Source of the DNA: JAWLHK01 sp041690355 [NCBI: bacterium]
GTDB taxonomy: Bacteria > J088 > JAWLBW01
Direction of reading: 5' to 3'
NCBI GenBank assembly: GCA_041690355.1
Contig: JAWLHK010000017.1
Location: 28,475-92,474, forward strand
Length of the DNA: 64,000 bases
Shown: one piece after another, positions 1 through 7,395 of the stretch
Layout: the number at the start of each line of letters is the position of its first letter
Numbering within the stretch: position 1 is the first letter of the stretch
The notes under the pieces: generated by a model
The model's input: only the letters and a program-made list of their open reading frames with translations
Told to the model about the DNA's origin: nothing
Database searches by the model: none
Translations under genes and position numbers: made by a program

Positions 1-1032
1 GCGGGTGTACAGATCCTGCAGGTTTTCGGGATTCGCCGCGCGCACGCCGAAGCGCACGCCATCGTAGCGGGCAAGATTGCTCGAGGCTTCTGCAGGGGCG
101 ATCAGGTAGTAGGTGCTGACGGCGTACTTCGTGTGGGGGAGCGAGACCTCGCGCACCTCGGCCCCCTGGGCCTTCAGGGATTCGATGGCGTCGCGCACGG
201 CCTTCTCGACTTCGGGGTCGAGCCCTTCCACAAAATATTCCTTCGGGATGCCGATGCGCAGTCCTTTCACGCCGCTCCGCATCTCGGCCGTGTAGTCGGG
301 CACGGGGCGGTTGGCGCTGGTGGAGTCCTGCGGGTCGTGGCCGGCGATGGCCTGCAGCAGAAGGGCCGCGTCCTCGACGTCGGCCGTTATGGGACCCACC
401 TGATCGAGCGAGCTGGCGAAGGCGATGACGCCGTAGCGCGAGACGCGGCCGTAGGTCGGCTTGAGCCCGACGGTGCCCGTGAAGGCGGCCGGCTGGCGGA
501 TGGAGCCGCCCGTGTCGGTGCCGAGGGTGAGCGTGGCTTCTCCCGCGGCGACGGCGGCCGAGCTGCCGCCCGAGCTTCCGCCCGGCGTGCGCTCGAGGTC
601 CCACGGATTGCGGCTGGGGCCGTAGGCGCTGTTTTCCGTGGACGAGCCCATGGCGAACTCGTCCATGTTCAGCTTGCCGAGGAACACGCTGCCGGCGTCG
701 CGAAGCTTCTTCACGACGAAGGCGTCGTACGGGGCGACGAAGTTGTCGAGAATCTTCGAAGCGCAGGTCGTGCGCGAGTCGCGGGCCAGAAAGATGTCCT
801 TGAGCCCGACGGGGATCCCCGTGAGCGGCGCTGCGTCGCCCGCGGCAAGGCGCTTGTCGGCGGCCTCGGCCATGGCGAGCGCCTCTTCTTCCATGACGCT
901 GAGGTAGGCGTGGACGCGCCCGTCGACGGCGCGGATGCGGTCGAGCAGGGCGCGCGTCAGGTCGACCGACGAGATTTTCTTCTCTCGCAGATCGGCCGCC
1001 AGTTCGTGCGCGGTCTTGTGAAAGACTTCCAT
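1..1032 (-). CDS. gatA: Glu-tRNA(Gln)/Asp-tRNA(Asn) amidotransferase subunit A, 3' end outside window
   Basis: Catalytic amidase subunit of the GatCAB complex, which turns mischarged Glu-tRNA(Gln) and/or Asp-tRNA(Asn) into the amidated forms in the cytoplasm. The reading frame starts at ATG ([15 protein letters not shown]) and is still open at the window edge, giving 344 of about 485 residues. The amidase-signature triad is visible: Lys78 in GLKD, the GGSSGGSS loop near 151-158 and Ser177 in [10 protein letters not shown]. It lies 148 bases downstream of gatC on the same strand. gatB is not in this window. Identification is secure; only the C-terminal third is missing. Confidence 0.97.
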   Translation of the reverse strand, partial: MEVFHKTAHELAADLREKKISSVDLTRALLDRIRAVDGRVHAYLSVMEEEALAMAEAADKRLAAGDAAPLTGIPVGLKDIFLARDSRTTCASKILDNFVAPYDAFVVKKLRDAGSVFLGKLNMDEFAMGSSTENSAYGPSRNPWDLERTPGGSSGGSSAAVAAGEATLTLGTDTGGSIRQPAAFTGTVGLKPTYGRVSRYGVIAFASSLDQVGPITADVEDAALLLQAIAGHDPQDSTSANRPVPDYTAEMRSGVKGLRIGIPKEYFVEGLDPEVEKAVRDAIESLKAQGAEVREVSLPHTKYAVSTYYLIAPAEASSNLARYDGVRFGVRAANPENLQDLYTR

Positions 1033-1180
1033 AGTTCCGTTTTCCAAGAGGCGGTGGGGCAAGGGCCACTACCGCCGGGTTCCGAAAGCTTCAGGGACGG
1101 GAAAGGGGGCCGGGGGGGTTCCGCTCCCGGACCGGCTGTTCCCCGTCAGATCAATCCCTGCTCAAGCTCATTCCCCGAGC

Positions 1181-1468
1181 TCACTCAATGATACGCGGCA
1201 CGCGAAAGGCCGAGCCCTTCGCGTCGGGCGCGTTGCGCAGGATGTCTTCGATGGAAAGACACGGGCGCGGCTCGTCGGGGCGCAGCGGCGTACCCTGGCT
1301 CTCGACGTGCGACGTCGGCTGCACGGCGCTCGTGTCGAGCTCCTTCAGCTCTTCGACATAGTTGAGGATGTTCGAGAGCTGGGTGCCGAGCGACTCGGCC
1401 TCTTCGGGCTGCAGTTTGAGGCGGGCCAGCGTGGCGATCTTGGCGACTGCCTGGGCGTCGAGCTTCAT
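1181..1468 (-). CDS. gatC: Glu-tRNA(Gln)/Asp-tRNA(Asn) amidotransferase subunit C
   Basis: Small (95 aa) GatC subunit that wraps around GatA and stabilises the amidotransferase. The usual pattern is present: N-terminal helix with AKIATLARLKL, then the LSNILNYVEELKELDTS helix, the PTSHV segment and the LRPDE...ILRNAPD C-terminus. The start codon overlaps the stop of the upstream zinc-ribbon gene by four bases (ATGA), so the two are translationally coupled, and gatA follows on the same strand. Length and motif order match the family. Confidence 0.95.
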   Translation of the reverse strand: MKLDAQAVAKIATLARLKLQPEEAESLGTQLSNILNYVEELKELDTSAVQPTSHVESQGTPLRPDEPRPCLSIEDILRNAPDAKGSAFRVPRIIE

Positions 1469-1827
1469 TTCGACTCCGGCTGGCCCGGCTTGTCGGCGAT
1501 CAGCTCGCCGTAGTTCAGGTCTTCACGGAAGGTGCTGAAGACGCGCTTCAGGAAGTTGCCGCCCATGCCGGTCAGCAGCTCCAGTTCGCCCTTGTCGAAG
1601 AAGATGCCGCCGCAGTTCTTACACATGTCGACGGCGATGTCGCGCAGCATGACTTCTTTCATGTCATGGCCGCACTTGGGGCACTTCATCCAGTGGGCGC
1701 TGCGCAGCTGTTCGTCGCGCTGCTTCTTGCGTTCGGCGTCGAGCTGGACGCGAAGCTTCTTGAGCTTCTCCTGCTCTTCCTTGGCAAAGTATTCGTCTTC
1801 GGGATTCGAGGGTTTGTCGAGCGCCAT
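1465..1827 (-). CDS. Zinc-ribbon (zf-TFIIB type) small protein
   Basis: A 120-aa soluble protein. A charged, probably helical N-terminus (about 1-45, rich in K/E/R) is followed by CPKCGHDM and MCKNCGGIFFDKGELELL, two CxxC knuckles that make one TFIIB-like zinc ribbon with the GxFxDxGEL tail typical of the zf-TFIIB domain family. The function of these proteins is not established; nucleic-acid or protein binding is the usual guess. It starts 8 bases after a CAGGAG ribosome site and is the first gene of the gatC-gatA transcription unit, which has a promoter just upstream. Confidence 0.85.
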   Translation of the reverse strand: MALDKPSNPEDEYFAKEEQEKLKKLRVQLDAERKKQRDEQLRSAHWMKCPKCGHDMKEVMLRDIAVDMCKNCGGIFFDKGELELLTGMGGNFLKRVFSTFREDLNYGELIADKPGQPESK

Positions 1828-1864
1828 GAATGGACTCCTGCTACAGGCTGGAAGGCAAACATTT

Positions 1865-1894
1865 ACTGTACGGGAACGCGAGCGGACGTGTCAA
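1865..1894 (-). promoter_or_regulatory. Sigma-70-type promoter for the zinc-ribbon/gatC/gatA operon
   Basis: Reading the minus strand: TTGACA, an 18-base spacer, then TACAGT. The -35 matches the consensus exactly. The -10 ends about 38 bases before the ATG of the zinc-ribbon gene, leaving a short leader with a CAGGAG ribosome site. Confidence 0.7.
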
Positions 1895-2063
1895 CGAATC
1901 CGGGCGGTTCGGGGGGCGGGGGCGTCCGGAATTCCTGGCCGGAAAAACAAGCATATCTGCTTTTTTCTTCTCTTTGCGCAGCCGCTCGTGCTATTATCGC
2001 CGCCGAGGTGACCGGTCTCTTGAAACCGAGTGCCGGCGGGGTGTTGTAGACTGGAGGCAGGGA

Positions 2064-2657
2064 ATGTCGTCTGTTTATGATTCACGAGCGTTCGTGAAAC
2101 GACTGACGGAGTCCGGCATGCCTGAACACCAGGCCGACGTATTCGCCAGCGAAAACCTGCTCCTGATTGCCGAACACCTGGCGACGAAAGATGATTTCAA
2201 GGCGCTGGAGACTTCGTTGAACGCGAAGTTGGACACCCTCGACGCCAAAACCGCTGCCCTCGAAGTCAAGCTAGTTTCCCGGATCGCGGCCGTAGAGAGC
2301 CGGCTGGAGTCGAACATCAAGGCCGTAGAGAGCCGGCTGGAGTCGAACATCGCGGCCGTTGAGAGCCTAGGGCGGAACATCGCGGCCCTTGAGAGCCGGC
2401 TAGGGTCGGACATCGAGGACCTGGAGAGCCGGCTAGGGTCGGACATCGAGGACCTGGAGAGCCGGCTAGGGTCGGACATCGCGGCCCTTGAGACCCGGCT
2501 GGTGTCGAAAATCGATGCGCTCGACGCCAAGTTCAGTAATCAATTCATCGCCTTGGAGGCGAAGGTGGACGCCCTCGAATCCCGAATCGTGGCCAGAGTG
2601 GGTCTCCTCATGGCGGCTATGGTGGGCGTGATGACAGCTATCCTCAAGTTTACATAG
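2064..2657 (+). CDS. Coiled-coil protein with hendecad repeats and C-terminal membrane anchor
   Basis: 197 aa, starting at an ATG behind GGAGGCAGGGA. Residues 1-45 (YDSRAFVKRLTESGMPEHQADV...) resemble the N-terminal helix of the bacterial DUF1640/CCDC90-like family, followed by ATKDDFKALETSLNAKLDTL. Residues about 73-149 are seven near-identical 11-residue units of the form I-A-A-V-E-S-R-L-E-S-N, a hendecad coiled coil. The C-terminus RVGLLMAAMVGVMTAILKFT is one predicted transmembrane helix. Expected to be a membrane-tethered oligomer; the role is unknown. Upstream codons in the same frame lack a ribosome site, so I prefer this start. It is divergent from the gatC operon. Confidence 0.8.
   Translation: MSSVYDSRAFVKRLTESGMPEHQADVFASENLLLIAEHLATKDDFKALETSLNAKLDTLDAKTAALEVKLVSRIAAVESRLESNIKAVESRLESNIAAVESLGRNIAALESRLGSDIEDLESRLGSDIEDLESRLGSDIAALETRLVSKIDALDAKFSNQFIALEAKVDALESRIVARVGLLMAAMVGVMTAILKFT
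2283..2510 (+). repeat. Seven in-frame 33-bp tandem repeats (hendecad coiled coil)
   Basis: Units begin at 2283, 2316, 2349, 2379, 2412, 2445 and 2478. Six are 33 bases and the third is 30 bases, so the encoded 11-residue phase slips by one residue there. Units 5 and 6 are identical; units 1 and 2 differ by two bases. Confidence 0.9.
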
Positions 2658-2670
2658 ACGCCCCCGCCCC

Positions 2671-2790
2671 TCACTCCTCCGGCTCGTAGGCCAGCCGGTC
2701 GATCCCGCTCCCTTCGCAGTAAAAACTGTGGGCGTACGCACGGTTCATCTGGCTTTGGAGGCCCCCGTCGGCTAAGGTGAACTCGGCAAC
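2671..2790 (-). pseudogene. 3' gene fragment resembling the end of the nearby GH31 gene
   Basis: On the minus strand the last codons before a TGA read FYCEGSGIDRLAYEPEE. The 56 bases at 2661-2716 match about 48 of 56 bases of 3389-3443, the end of the GH31 gene (REGSEIDRLTFEPGE) plus its downstream flank. Upstream of the match the frame continues for about 20 codons (AEFTLADGGLQSQMNRAYAHS) without resemblance to the GH31 gene and without a start. Best read as the remnant of a second gene with a related 3' end, or a copied gene end. The upstream limit is arbitrary. Confidence 0.4.
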
Positions 2791-2805
2791 GGAAGGTGCC
2801 AGGCG

Positions 2806-3363
2806 ATGAAGCGTTCAGCAGGCAAAGTCTCAATCATGCAGAAGATAGTTTGCACAGGGCTTCTATTCACGCTTCTGGGCTGCGGAGTCTTTCCCCCGGG
2901 GCCGGGGAGTTCGACGCAGAGCCAGAGCGGCGGCACGCTGACGTTCAGGTATGCCGATGGGGCGGTTACCGAGGTGACGTTCGTGGTCGGGGCCTGGGAT
3001 CTGGATTCCTCGAGCGCCGGTCTGGTTGCGAGCACGCATCCCTATCATGACGTGGTCACCGGTTTCACGCTCACCTACGTTGGAGAAATGCCCGATGCTC
3101 CCGCTGAGGTCACGAACATTGAAAAGAAGTATTCCGACATCGATTGGGTCGGTTCCGACATGACCACGACAAGAAACGGCGAGCTGCAGATCCAGCGCGC
3201 GAGAGAGGGGGCTTTTGTTCTTGAACGGCGGCATCCGCCCCGACTCAGGCTGAAGAACGTCGCTTACCTCGACCTGGCGCTGGACAGTACACCCCAGGCC
3301 CTGGCCGTGACCGCGGTCACCGTGAGCGGGATCCTGGAGTGGGCAGCGGACGATAATCACTGA
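2806..3363 (+). CDS. Hypothetical lipoprotein
   Basis: 185 aa from the ATG placed 9 bases after GGAAGG. A second ATG ten codons on gives a classic signal peptide, MQKIVCTGLLFTLLGC, whose LLGC lipobox predicts a lipid-modified Cys and export to the envelope. The mature part is rich in beta-type residues and ends ILEWAADDNH. I recognise no family. It runs convergently toward the GH31 lipoprotein gene, 34 bases apart, with no operon partner. Confidence 0.7.
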   Translation: MKRSAGKVSIMQKIVCTGLLFTLLGCGVFPPGPGSSTQSQSGGTLTFRYADGAVTEVTFVVGAWDLDSSSAGLVASTHPYHDVVTGFTLTYVGEMPDAPAEVTNIEKKYSDIDWVGSDMTTTRNGELQIQRAREGAFVLERRHPPRLRLKNVAYLDLALDSTPQALAVTAVTVSGILEWAADDNH

Positions 3364-3397
3364 GTAGCCGGCCGCTTGCCGAGCCGCCCCCCGCCCC

Positions 3398-5428
3398 TCA
3401 CTCTCCCGGCTCGAAGGTCAGCCGATCAATCTCGCTCCCCTCGCGGGCGAACACGGCGGGTTGGCCCACGGGCGCGTCCCACTCGAGCACGGCCGGTCCC
3501 TGCATGGGCTGGCGCATCTGATACAGCGGCCGCCAGCGCCCCGGTGGAAAACGCACCGTGCGCGACGTTGCCCCCTCGGTGAGTACGGGGGCGACCAGCA
3601 GATCGTCACCGAGAAAGAACTGGTCGTCGACGGAGGCGGCGGCGATCCCTTCTACCAGCAGCGGATGGCGCACCATCGGCCTGCCCGTGGCGAGCGCCTC
3701 TGCGGCGAGCGTCACGAGATACGGCTTGATGCGGGTGCGCATCTTCGAGAAGGCCATGAGAAAGGTCGTCGACGTGGCGTCGCGCTGGAAGCTCCAGTTC
3801 TCGTACTTCCGCAACCCGTCATGAATGCGCATGATCGGCGAGAAGGTTCCCAGTTCGACCCAGCGCATCCATAGCTCAGGGGTGCTCGGACCGCCGCTGA
3901 AGCCCGCGATATCGTGGGTCACGAACGGAACGCCCGAGAGCGACAGGCTGACCATCGCCTTCACCGCCGTGGGGATGCCGTCGTGCTTGTCCCAGGTCGC
4001 CTCCTGGTCGCCGACCCAGACGATCTGCGAGGCGGCGCCGTCGCGCAGCCAGCCCGAGCGCGTGAACAGCACGTAGTCGCCCGGCTTCTCGGCATCGAGC
4101 ACGCGCCGGCTCGCGGCGTGCCAGAGCGTGGGATAGACGTTGTGCACCTTCGGCGCCGCCCCCGCGTGCACCTTCGCATCCCACGGAAGCCATTCGCCGA
4201 AGTCGCTCATCCAGCCGTCGAAGCCGAGCTCGGTCACCGCCCGCTTCGCATAGGACTCGAACCAGGCGACCGCCCCCGGATGGGTGAGATCGACGAGGCC
4301 GGTGTCGAAGGTGCTCATCGTGAACACGAGCGGCTCGCCGAGCAGGTCGGTGACGAGCCAGCCGTTCGCGGCCCCTTCCGCAAAAAACTCGTAGGCGGGG
4401 GGAATGAAGGGGTTGAAGTAGCCGAGCAACTTTTTTCCCCGCGCATGCGTTTCGGCGATGAGCCCCTTCAGGTCGGGGTAGAAATCGGCATCCTCCTGCC
4501 AGCGGTACTTCACGCCGAAGAATCCGGTGCCCGAGCCGAACTCGCGCCGCCCCAGCCAGTCCTGCACCCAGACGGCCGAGTAGTCGATGTCGGCGGCGTC
4601 GGCCGCGTCGAGCACGGCGCGCACGGCGTCGGGTCCCCCCTGGGCGGCGAGCCACAGGTCCCATCCCCAGTCGGGCACATTCGACGGGGCGCCGTTCAAA
4701 GCGTAAATCTGGGTCACGACGTCCATCGGCGTCGGCCCGGGGAGCACGTGCAGCGCGAACGGCTCGGTATCCCAGATTTCCACCGCCCACGTCTGCGGTT
4801 CCGCGGCGCAGAGATCGTAGACCTGATAGGCGGGGGAATCGGAGACGAACCCCATGCCGCGCGGATCGAGAAAGTACGGCATCGGATAGTAGCTGCTGTA
4901 GAGGGAACCCAGCGGCGGAATCGGCGTCTCGGAGCGCCCCAGGCCGTTCTCTTCGACCCAGAGGGGAACACGGTGTCCCTTGAGCGTGAGAAAGGAGAAC
5001 TGCTGGCCAAACCCCATGAAGTCTGCATGGGGCGCGCAGGCGAACCGCAGGCGCCAGCCGTCGGCGGTGCCGCTCGCGCCGACGTCGAAGCGCAGGCGGC
5101 CCTCTTCCACGTGCGGCGTGAGGCGCAGGGCGCCGCCGATCACGAGCGCGTCGCCGTCCCACGCGACCCCCTCGAGCGCCGTCTCAGAGGTCACCTCCTG
5201 ATCGAAGGTGAACCGGCCGAAGTTCATGCGCGCGCCGCCGTCGAAGCGCAGGCGCTGGGCCGCCACGGGGGCCGATTCGAGCAGCAGGCGTTCCCCATGA
5301 TGCACCGCGAAGGTCTTCCCGTCGTCACCGGTTACGATGCGGAAGTCGCCGATGTTCCGCTCGTTCGCGCTGGAACAGGCGGCGGCGAGGCAGGCGAAGG
5401 CAACGAGCAGGACACGCGCGGAATTCAT
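3398..5428 (-). CDS. Glycoside hydrolase family 31 lipoprotein, YihQ-like
   Basis: 676 aa with a lipoprotein signal (MNSARVLLVAFACLAAAC, lipobox LAAC), so an exported, membrane-anchored retaining alpha-glycosidase. The nucleophile is Asp409 in DGWMSDFGEWLP and the acid/base is Asp474 in WVGDQEATW, both in the form seen in the YihQ (sulfoquinovosidase) branch of GH31. Gln263 (LAAQGG), Gln289 (VQDW) and Trp310 (KYRW) sit where E. coli YihQ has its sulfonate-recognition Q, Q and W; the matching Arg is uncertain (Lys307 or Arg309). Substrate is therefore either an alpha-glucoside or a sulfoquinovoside. No sulfoquinovose catabolic genes lie nearby. GH31 membership is firm; substrate is not. Confidence 0.9.
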   Translation of the reverse strand: MNSARVLLVAFACLAAACSSANERNIGDFRIVTGDDGKTFAVHHGERLLLESAPVAAQRLRFDGGARMNFGRFTFDQEVTSETALEGVAWDGDALVIGGALRLTPHVEEGRLRFDVGASGTADGWRLRFACAPHADFMGFGQQFSFLTLKGHRVPLWVEENGLGRSETPIPPLGSLYSSYYPMPYFLDPRGMGFVSDSPAYQVYDLCAAEPQTWAVEIWDTEPFALHVLPGPTPMDVVTQIYALNGAPSNVPDWGWDLWLAAQGGPDAVRAVLDAADAADIDYSAVWVQDWLGRREFGSGTGFFGVKYRWQEDADFYPDLKGLIAETHARGKKLLGYFNPFIPPAYEFFAEGAANGWLVTDLLGEPLVFTMSTFDTGLVDLTHPGAVAWFESYAKRAVTELGFDGWMSDFGEWLPWDAKVHAGAAPKVHNVYPTLWHAASRRVLDAEKPGDYVLFTRSGWLRDGAASQIVWVGDQEATWDKHDGIPTAVKAMVSLSLSGVPFVTHDIAGFSGGPSTPELWMRWVELGTFSPIMRIHDGLRKYENWSFQRDATSTTFLMAFSKMRTRIKPYLVTLAAEALATGRPMVRHPLLVEGIAAASVDDQFFLGDDLLVAPVLTEGATSRTVRFPPGRWRPLYQMRQPMQGPAVLEWDAPVGQPAVFAREGSEIDRLTFEPGE

Positions 5429-5448
5429 CGGGGGCTCCGAAGACAGAA

Positions 5449-5477
5449 ACGCCCCGGCTGGGGTGCAACCGGGGCGT
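5449..5477 (-). terminator. Hairpin terminator after the histone-like gene
   Basis: A perfect 9-bp inverted repeat (ACGCCCCGG / CCGGGGCGT) with an 11-base loop, 24 bases past the stop of the histone-H1-like gene on the minus strand. It is followed by a weak U-rich tract (TTTCTGTCTT). It lies between that gene and the GH31 start. Confidence 0.55.
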
Positions 5478-5501
5478 CAGGTGGAATGCGGATTGTGCAG
5501 C

Positions 5502-6674
5502 TCAGCCCACGATTTCGCGGGCGAGCTGGAAAAGGTCTCCCTTGAAGGCGAGCGGCGAGCCCGTCTTCTTCAGGCCGGCAGAGGCGCGGCGCCAGTCGGT
5601 CACGTGGCGCGCGGTCCACAGAAAGACCAGCGCGTCGTGCAGGTCGCTCTGCCCGAGGGCCTTGAAGAAAGCCTCGAGCTGCGACTTGCGTTCGGGCTGC
5701 GGCGGCTGGGCGAGAAACGCCTCTTCGAGCGTCGACTCGATGCCGGCGGGCGTCTCGGGCACTTCCCAGAACTGGAAGAGCGCGTCGACCGCCGCCTGGG
5801 TCAGCTCGCCGATGCCGTTGAACAGCAGGCTCGCATCGCGCAGCACGGCCGGGATGATGTTCGCGTTCAGGCCCGACTCGGCCAGCGCGGCCCAGGCTTC
5901 GGCCCAGGCGGGCAGCCCGCGCAGCTGCTGCGGCACGGGAGCCACATGGCGCCCGCGGCGCTTGCGGGCCCGTCCGGCGCGCTTCTTGCGCTTCTTCGGG
6001 GCCTCTTCTTCGGGCTCCGGCGCGTCGGGCACGGCGGCGTCGACGTCGATGTCGGCGGCGTCGATGTCGATCACCGGCTCATCGAAATGCTCGGCGTCGG
6101 CGTCCAGACCGGGCGCGTCTTCGTCCTTGTCTTTGGCCTTGGCGCGGCGGCCGGGCTTGCCTTTGACGGCAGCCTCGGCTTTCGCGGCCTGACGCACGGT
6201 TTTCTTCGTTTCGGCCGGCGCGGCTTTGGCAGACGTCTTTTCGGCCTTCTTGTCTGCCTTCTTCTCTGCCGTCTTCCCTGCCGTCTTTACAGGCTTCTTC
6301 GCGGGCGCGGCCTTTGCGGCAGCCTTCGGAGCGCTTTTGGCGGGCACCTTGGCCGCGGGCTTCGTGTTCTTCGCCGCCGGCTTCGCAGCCTTGGGAGGAA
6401 CCTTCTTCGTCGGCGCAGCCTTGGCGGGCGCCGGTTTTTTCGCGGTGGGCTTCGCGGTCGCCTTGGCAGCCTTGGCCTTGGCGGCCGGCTTGGCGGCGGC
6501 CTTCGTCGCTTTCTGCGCTTTCGGCGCCGGCTTGGGCGCGGCCTTCTTCACGGGCGCCTTCTTTGCGGGGGCAGCCTTGGCAGTGGCCTTGGTCGCTTTG
6601 GGCGCCGGCTTCGGCGCGGGCTTGGCGTTGCGGCTGGGCGCCGCTTTCTTACTGGGTGTTTTGGCTTTGGCCAT
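5502..6674 (-). CDS. Histone H1-like KAP-rich protein with a distinct C-terminal domain
   Basis: 390 aa. Residues about 1-185 are almost entirely Lys, Ala and Pro in KKAAPK-type repeats, like bacterial histone-H1-like and AlgP-type DNA-binding tails. Residues about 190-235 are acidic (Asp/Glu-rich), a very basic patch follows (KKRKKRAGRARKRRGRH), then about 135 residues look globular and helical (LRGLPAWAEAWAALAESGL...FQLAREIVG). The tail should bind nucleic acid; the C-terminal domain is not recognised. It lies 18 bases downstream of infA on the same strand and is followed by a hairpin terminator. The low-complexity DNA gives long meaningless open frames on the other strand. Confidence 0.75.
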   Translation of the reverse strand: MAKAKTPSKKAAPSRNAKPAPKPAPKATKATAKAAPAKKAPVKKAAPKPAPKAQKATKAAAKPAAKAKAAKATAKPTAKKPAPAKAAPTKKVPPKAAKPAAKNTKPAAKVPAKSAPKAAAKAAPAKKPVKTAGKTAEKKADKKAEKTSAKAAPAETKKTVRQAAKAEAAVKGKPGRRAKAKDKDEDAPGLDADAEHFDEPVIDIDAADIDVDAAVPDAPEPEEEAPKKRKKRAGRARKRRGRHVAPVPQQLRGLPAWAEAWAALAESGLNANIIPAVLRDASLLFNGIGELTQAAVDALFQFWEVPETPAGIESTLEEAFLAQPPQPERKSQLEAFFKALGQSDLHDALVFLWTARHVTDWRRASAGLKKTGSPLAFKGDLFQLAREIVG

Positions 6675-6692
6675 TCTCGTAACGCAAACAGG

Positions 6693-6938
6693 TTAACGCG
6701 AGCTTGCCGGCGGGCGGTTGAAGCGTTCGCGGTAGGTAATCAGCCCATGGGAGAGGTCGTACGGAGAAACCGAGACCTTGACCTGATCGCCCATCATGAC
6801 TTTGATGTTGAATTTCCGCAGCTTGCCGGAGATTTTCGCTTGGATTACGCGATTCTCGGCCACCTGCACCTTAAAGATGCCGCCGGAAAGTACGTCCACC
6901 ACATGTCCTTCGAGTTCAATCAAGTCGTCCCGAGCCAA
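6693..6938 (-). CDS. infA: Translation initiation factor IF-1
   Basis: 81-aa OB-fold protein that binds the A site of the 30S subunit during initiation. The whole family pattern is visible: IELEGHVVDVLSGGIFKV, NRVIQAKISGKLRKFNIKV, GDQVKVSVSPYDLSHGLITYR. The C-terminal tail RFNRPPASSR is slightly longer than in E. coli. It is first in a transcription unit with the histone-like gene and has a promoter about 90 bases upstream. Confidence 0.97.
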   Translation of the reverse strand: MARDDLIELEGHVVDVLSGGIFKVQVAENRVIQAKISGKLRKFNIKVMMGDQVKVSVSPYDLSHGLITYRERFNRPPASSR

Positions 6939-7028
6939 GCAGATTACCTCGTGAGCAGATCAGCTAAATCACTGAAAATGTTGGAGTCTACAGGGACCAG
7001 GCCCAGCCTGCTCCCCATCCATCCGAAC

Positions 7029-7058
7029 ATTGTAGCAGAAAGTCTTGCAATTTGCTAA
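7029..7058 (-). promoter_or_regulatory. Sigma-70-type promoter for infA
   Basis: Minus strand: TTAGCA, 18-base spacer, TACAAT. The predicted transcript starts near 7022, giving a leader of roughly 80 bases before the infA ATG. The spacer length matches other promoters in this window. Confidence 0.5.
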
Positions 7059-7175
7059 TTCTTACGGATAGTTGCGGGCTCGCGAGCCGTCGTGGGCCTG
7101 ATGTCGCCCCGCGGGCAGACCTTCTCAGAATGATAAGAGCCTGCAGTCGTTGCGCTGCGACGCGTCACGGCCGCG

Positions 7176-7352
7176 TCAGTGGATCGTCTGCTCGCGATCG
7201 CCCACGGCCCGCGGGGCGAGCTCATCATAGAGCGCAACCATTGTCGCCAGTGCATCGCGCACCGGACGGAGCGCAGCCCAGAAGCGGCCCCACCGGTCGA
7301 CAGCGTGCTCGCTCGGAACGGCTTCGACGCCGTTTACGCCTTCCTCTGCCAT
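7176..7352 (-). CDS. Small acidic hypothetical protein (58 aa)
   Basis: A short frame that begins MAEEGVNGVEAVPSEHAVDR and ends AVGDREQTIH. It has one of the best ribosome sites in the area: GGGAGG eight bases before the ATG. It starts 43 bases after the stop of the thioredoxin-NHL gene on the same strand, so it is probably its operon partner. Composition is acidic with a Trp-containing amphipathic middle (WGRFWAALRPVRDALATMVA); no signal peptide or membrane helix. I do not recognise a family. The evidence for translation is the ribosome site and position. Confidence 0.5.
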   Translation of the reverse strand: MAEEGVNGVEAVPSEHAVDRWGRFWAALRPVRDALATMVALYDELAPRAVGDREQTIH

Positions 7353-7395
7353 GGATCATCCTCCCGCGTCAGTATAGCGGGGCAGCCTGTCGCGG

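Noticed and set aside
133-1191. Long open frame on the plus strand
   Set aside because: It is the antisense shadow of gatA; composition is Arg/Gly-rich and no family motif is seen, while the minus strand encodes an intact amidase signature.
5337-7058. 573-codon plus-strand frame across the histone-like gene
   Set aside because: Created by the low-complexity KAP-rich DNA read backwards; product is Gly/Arg/Leu repeat without domain signs, and it crosses three real minus-strand genes.
7078-7090. GGCTCGCGAGCC palindrome as a terminator
   Set aside because: A perfect 12-base palindrome, but without a loop or T tract; may be chance in GC-rich DNA.
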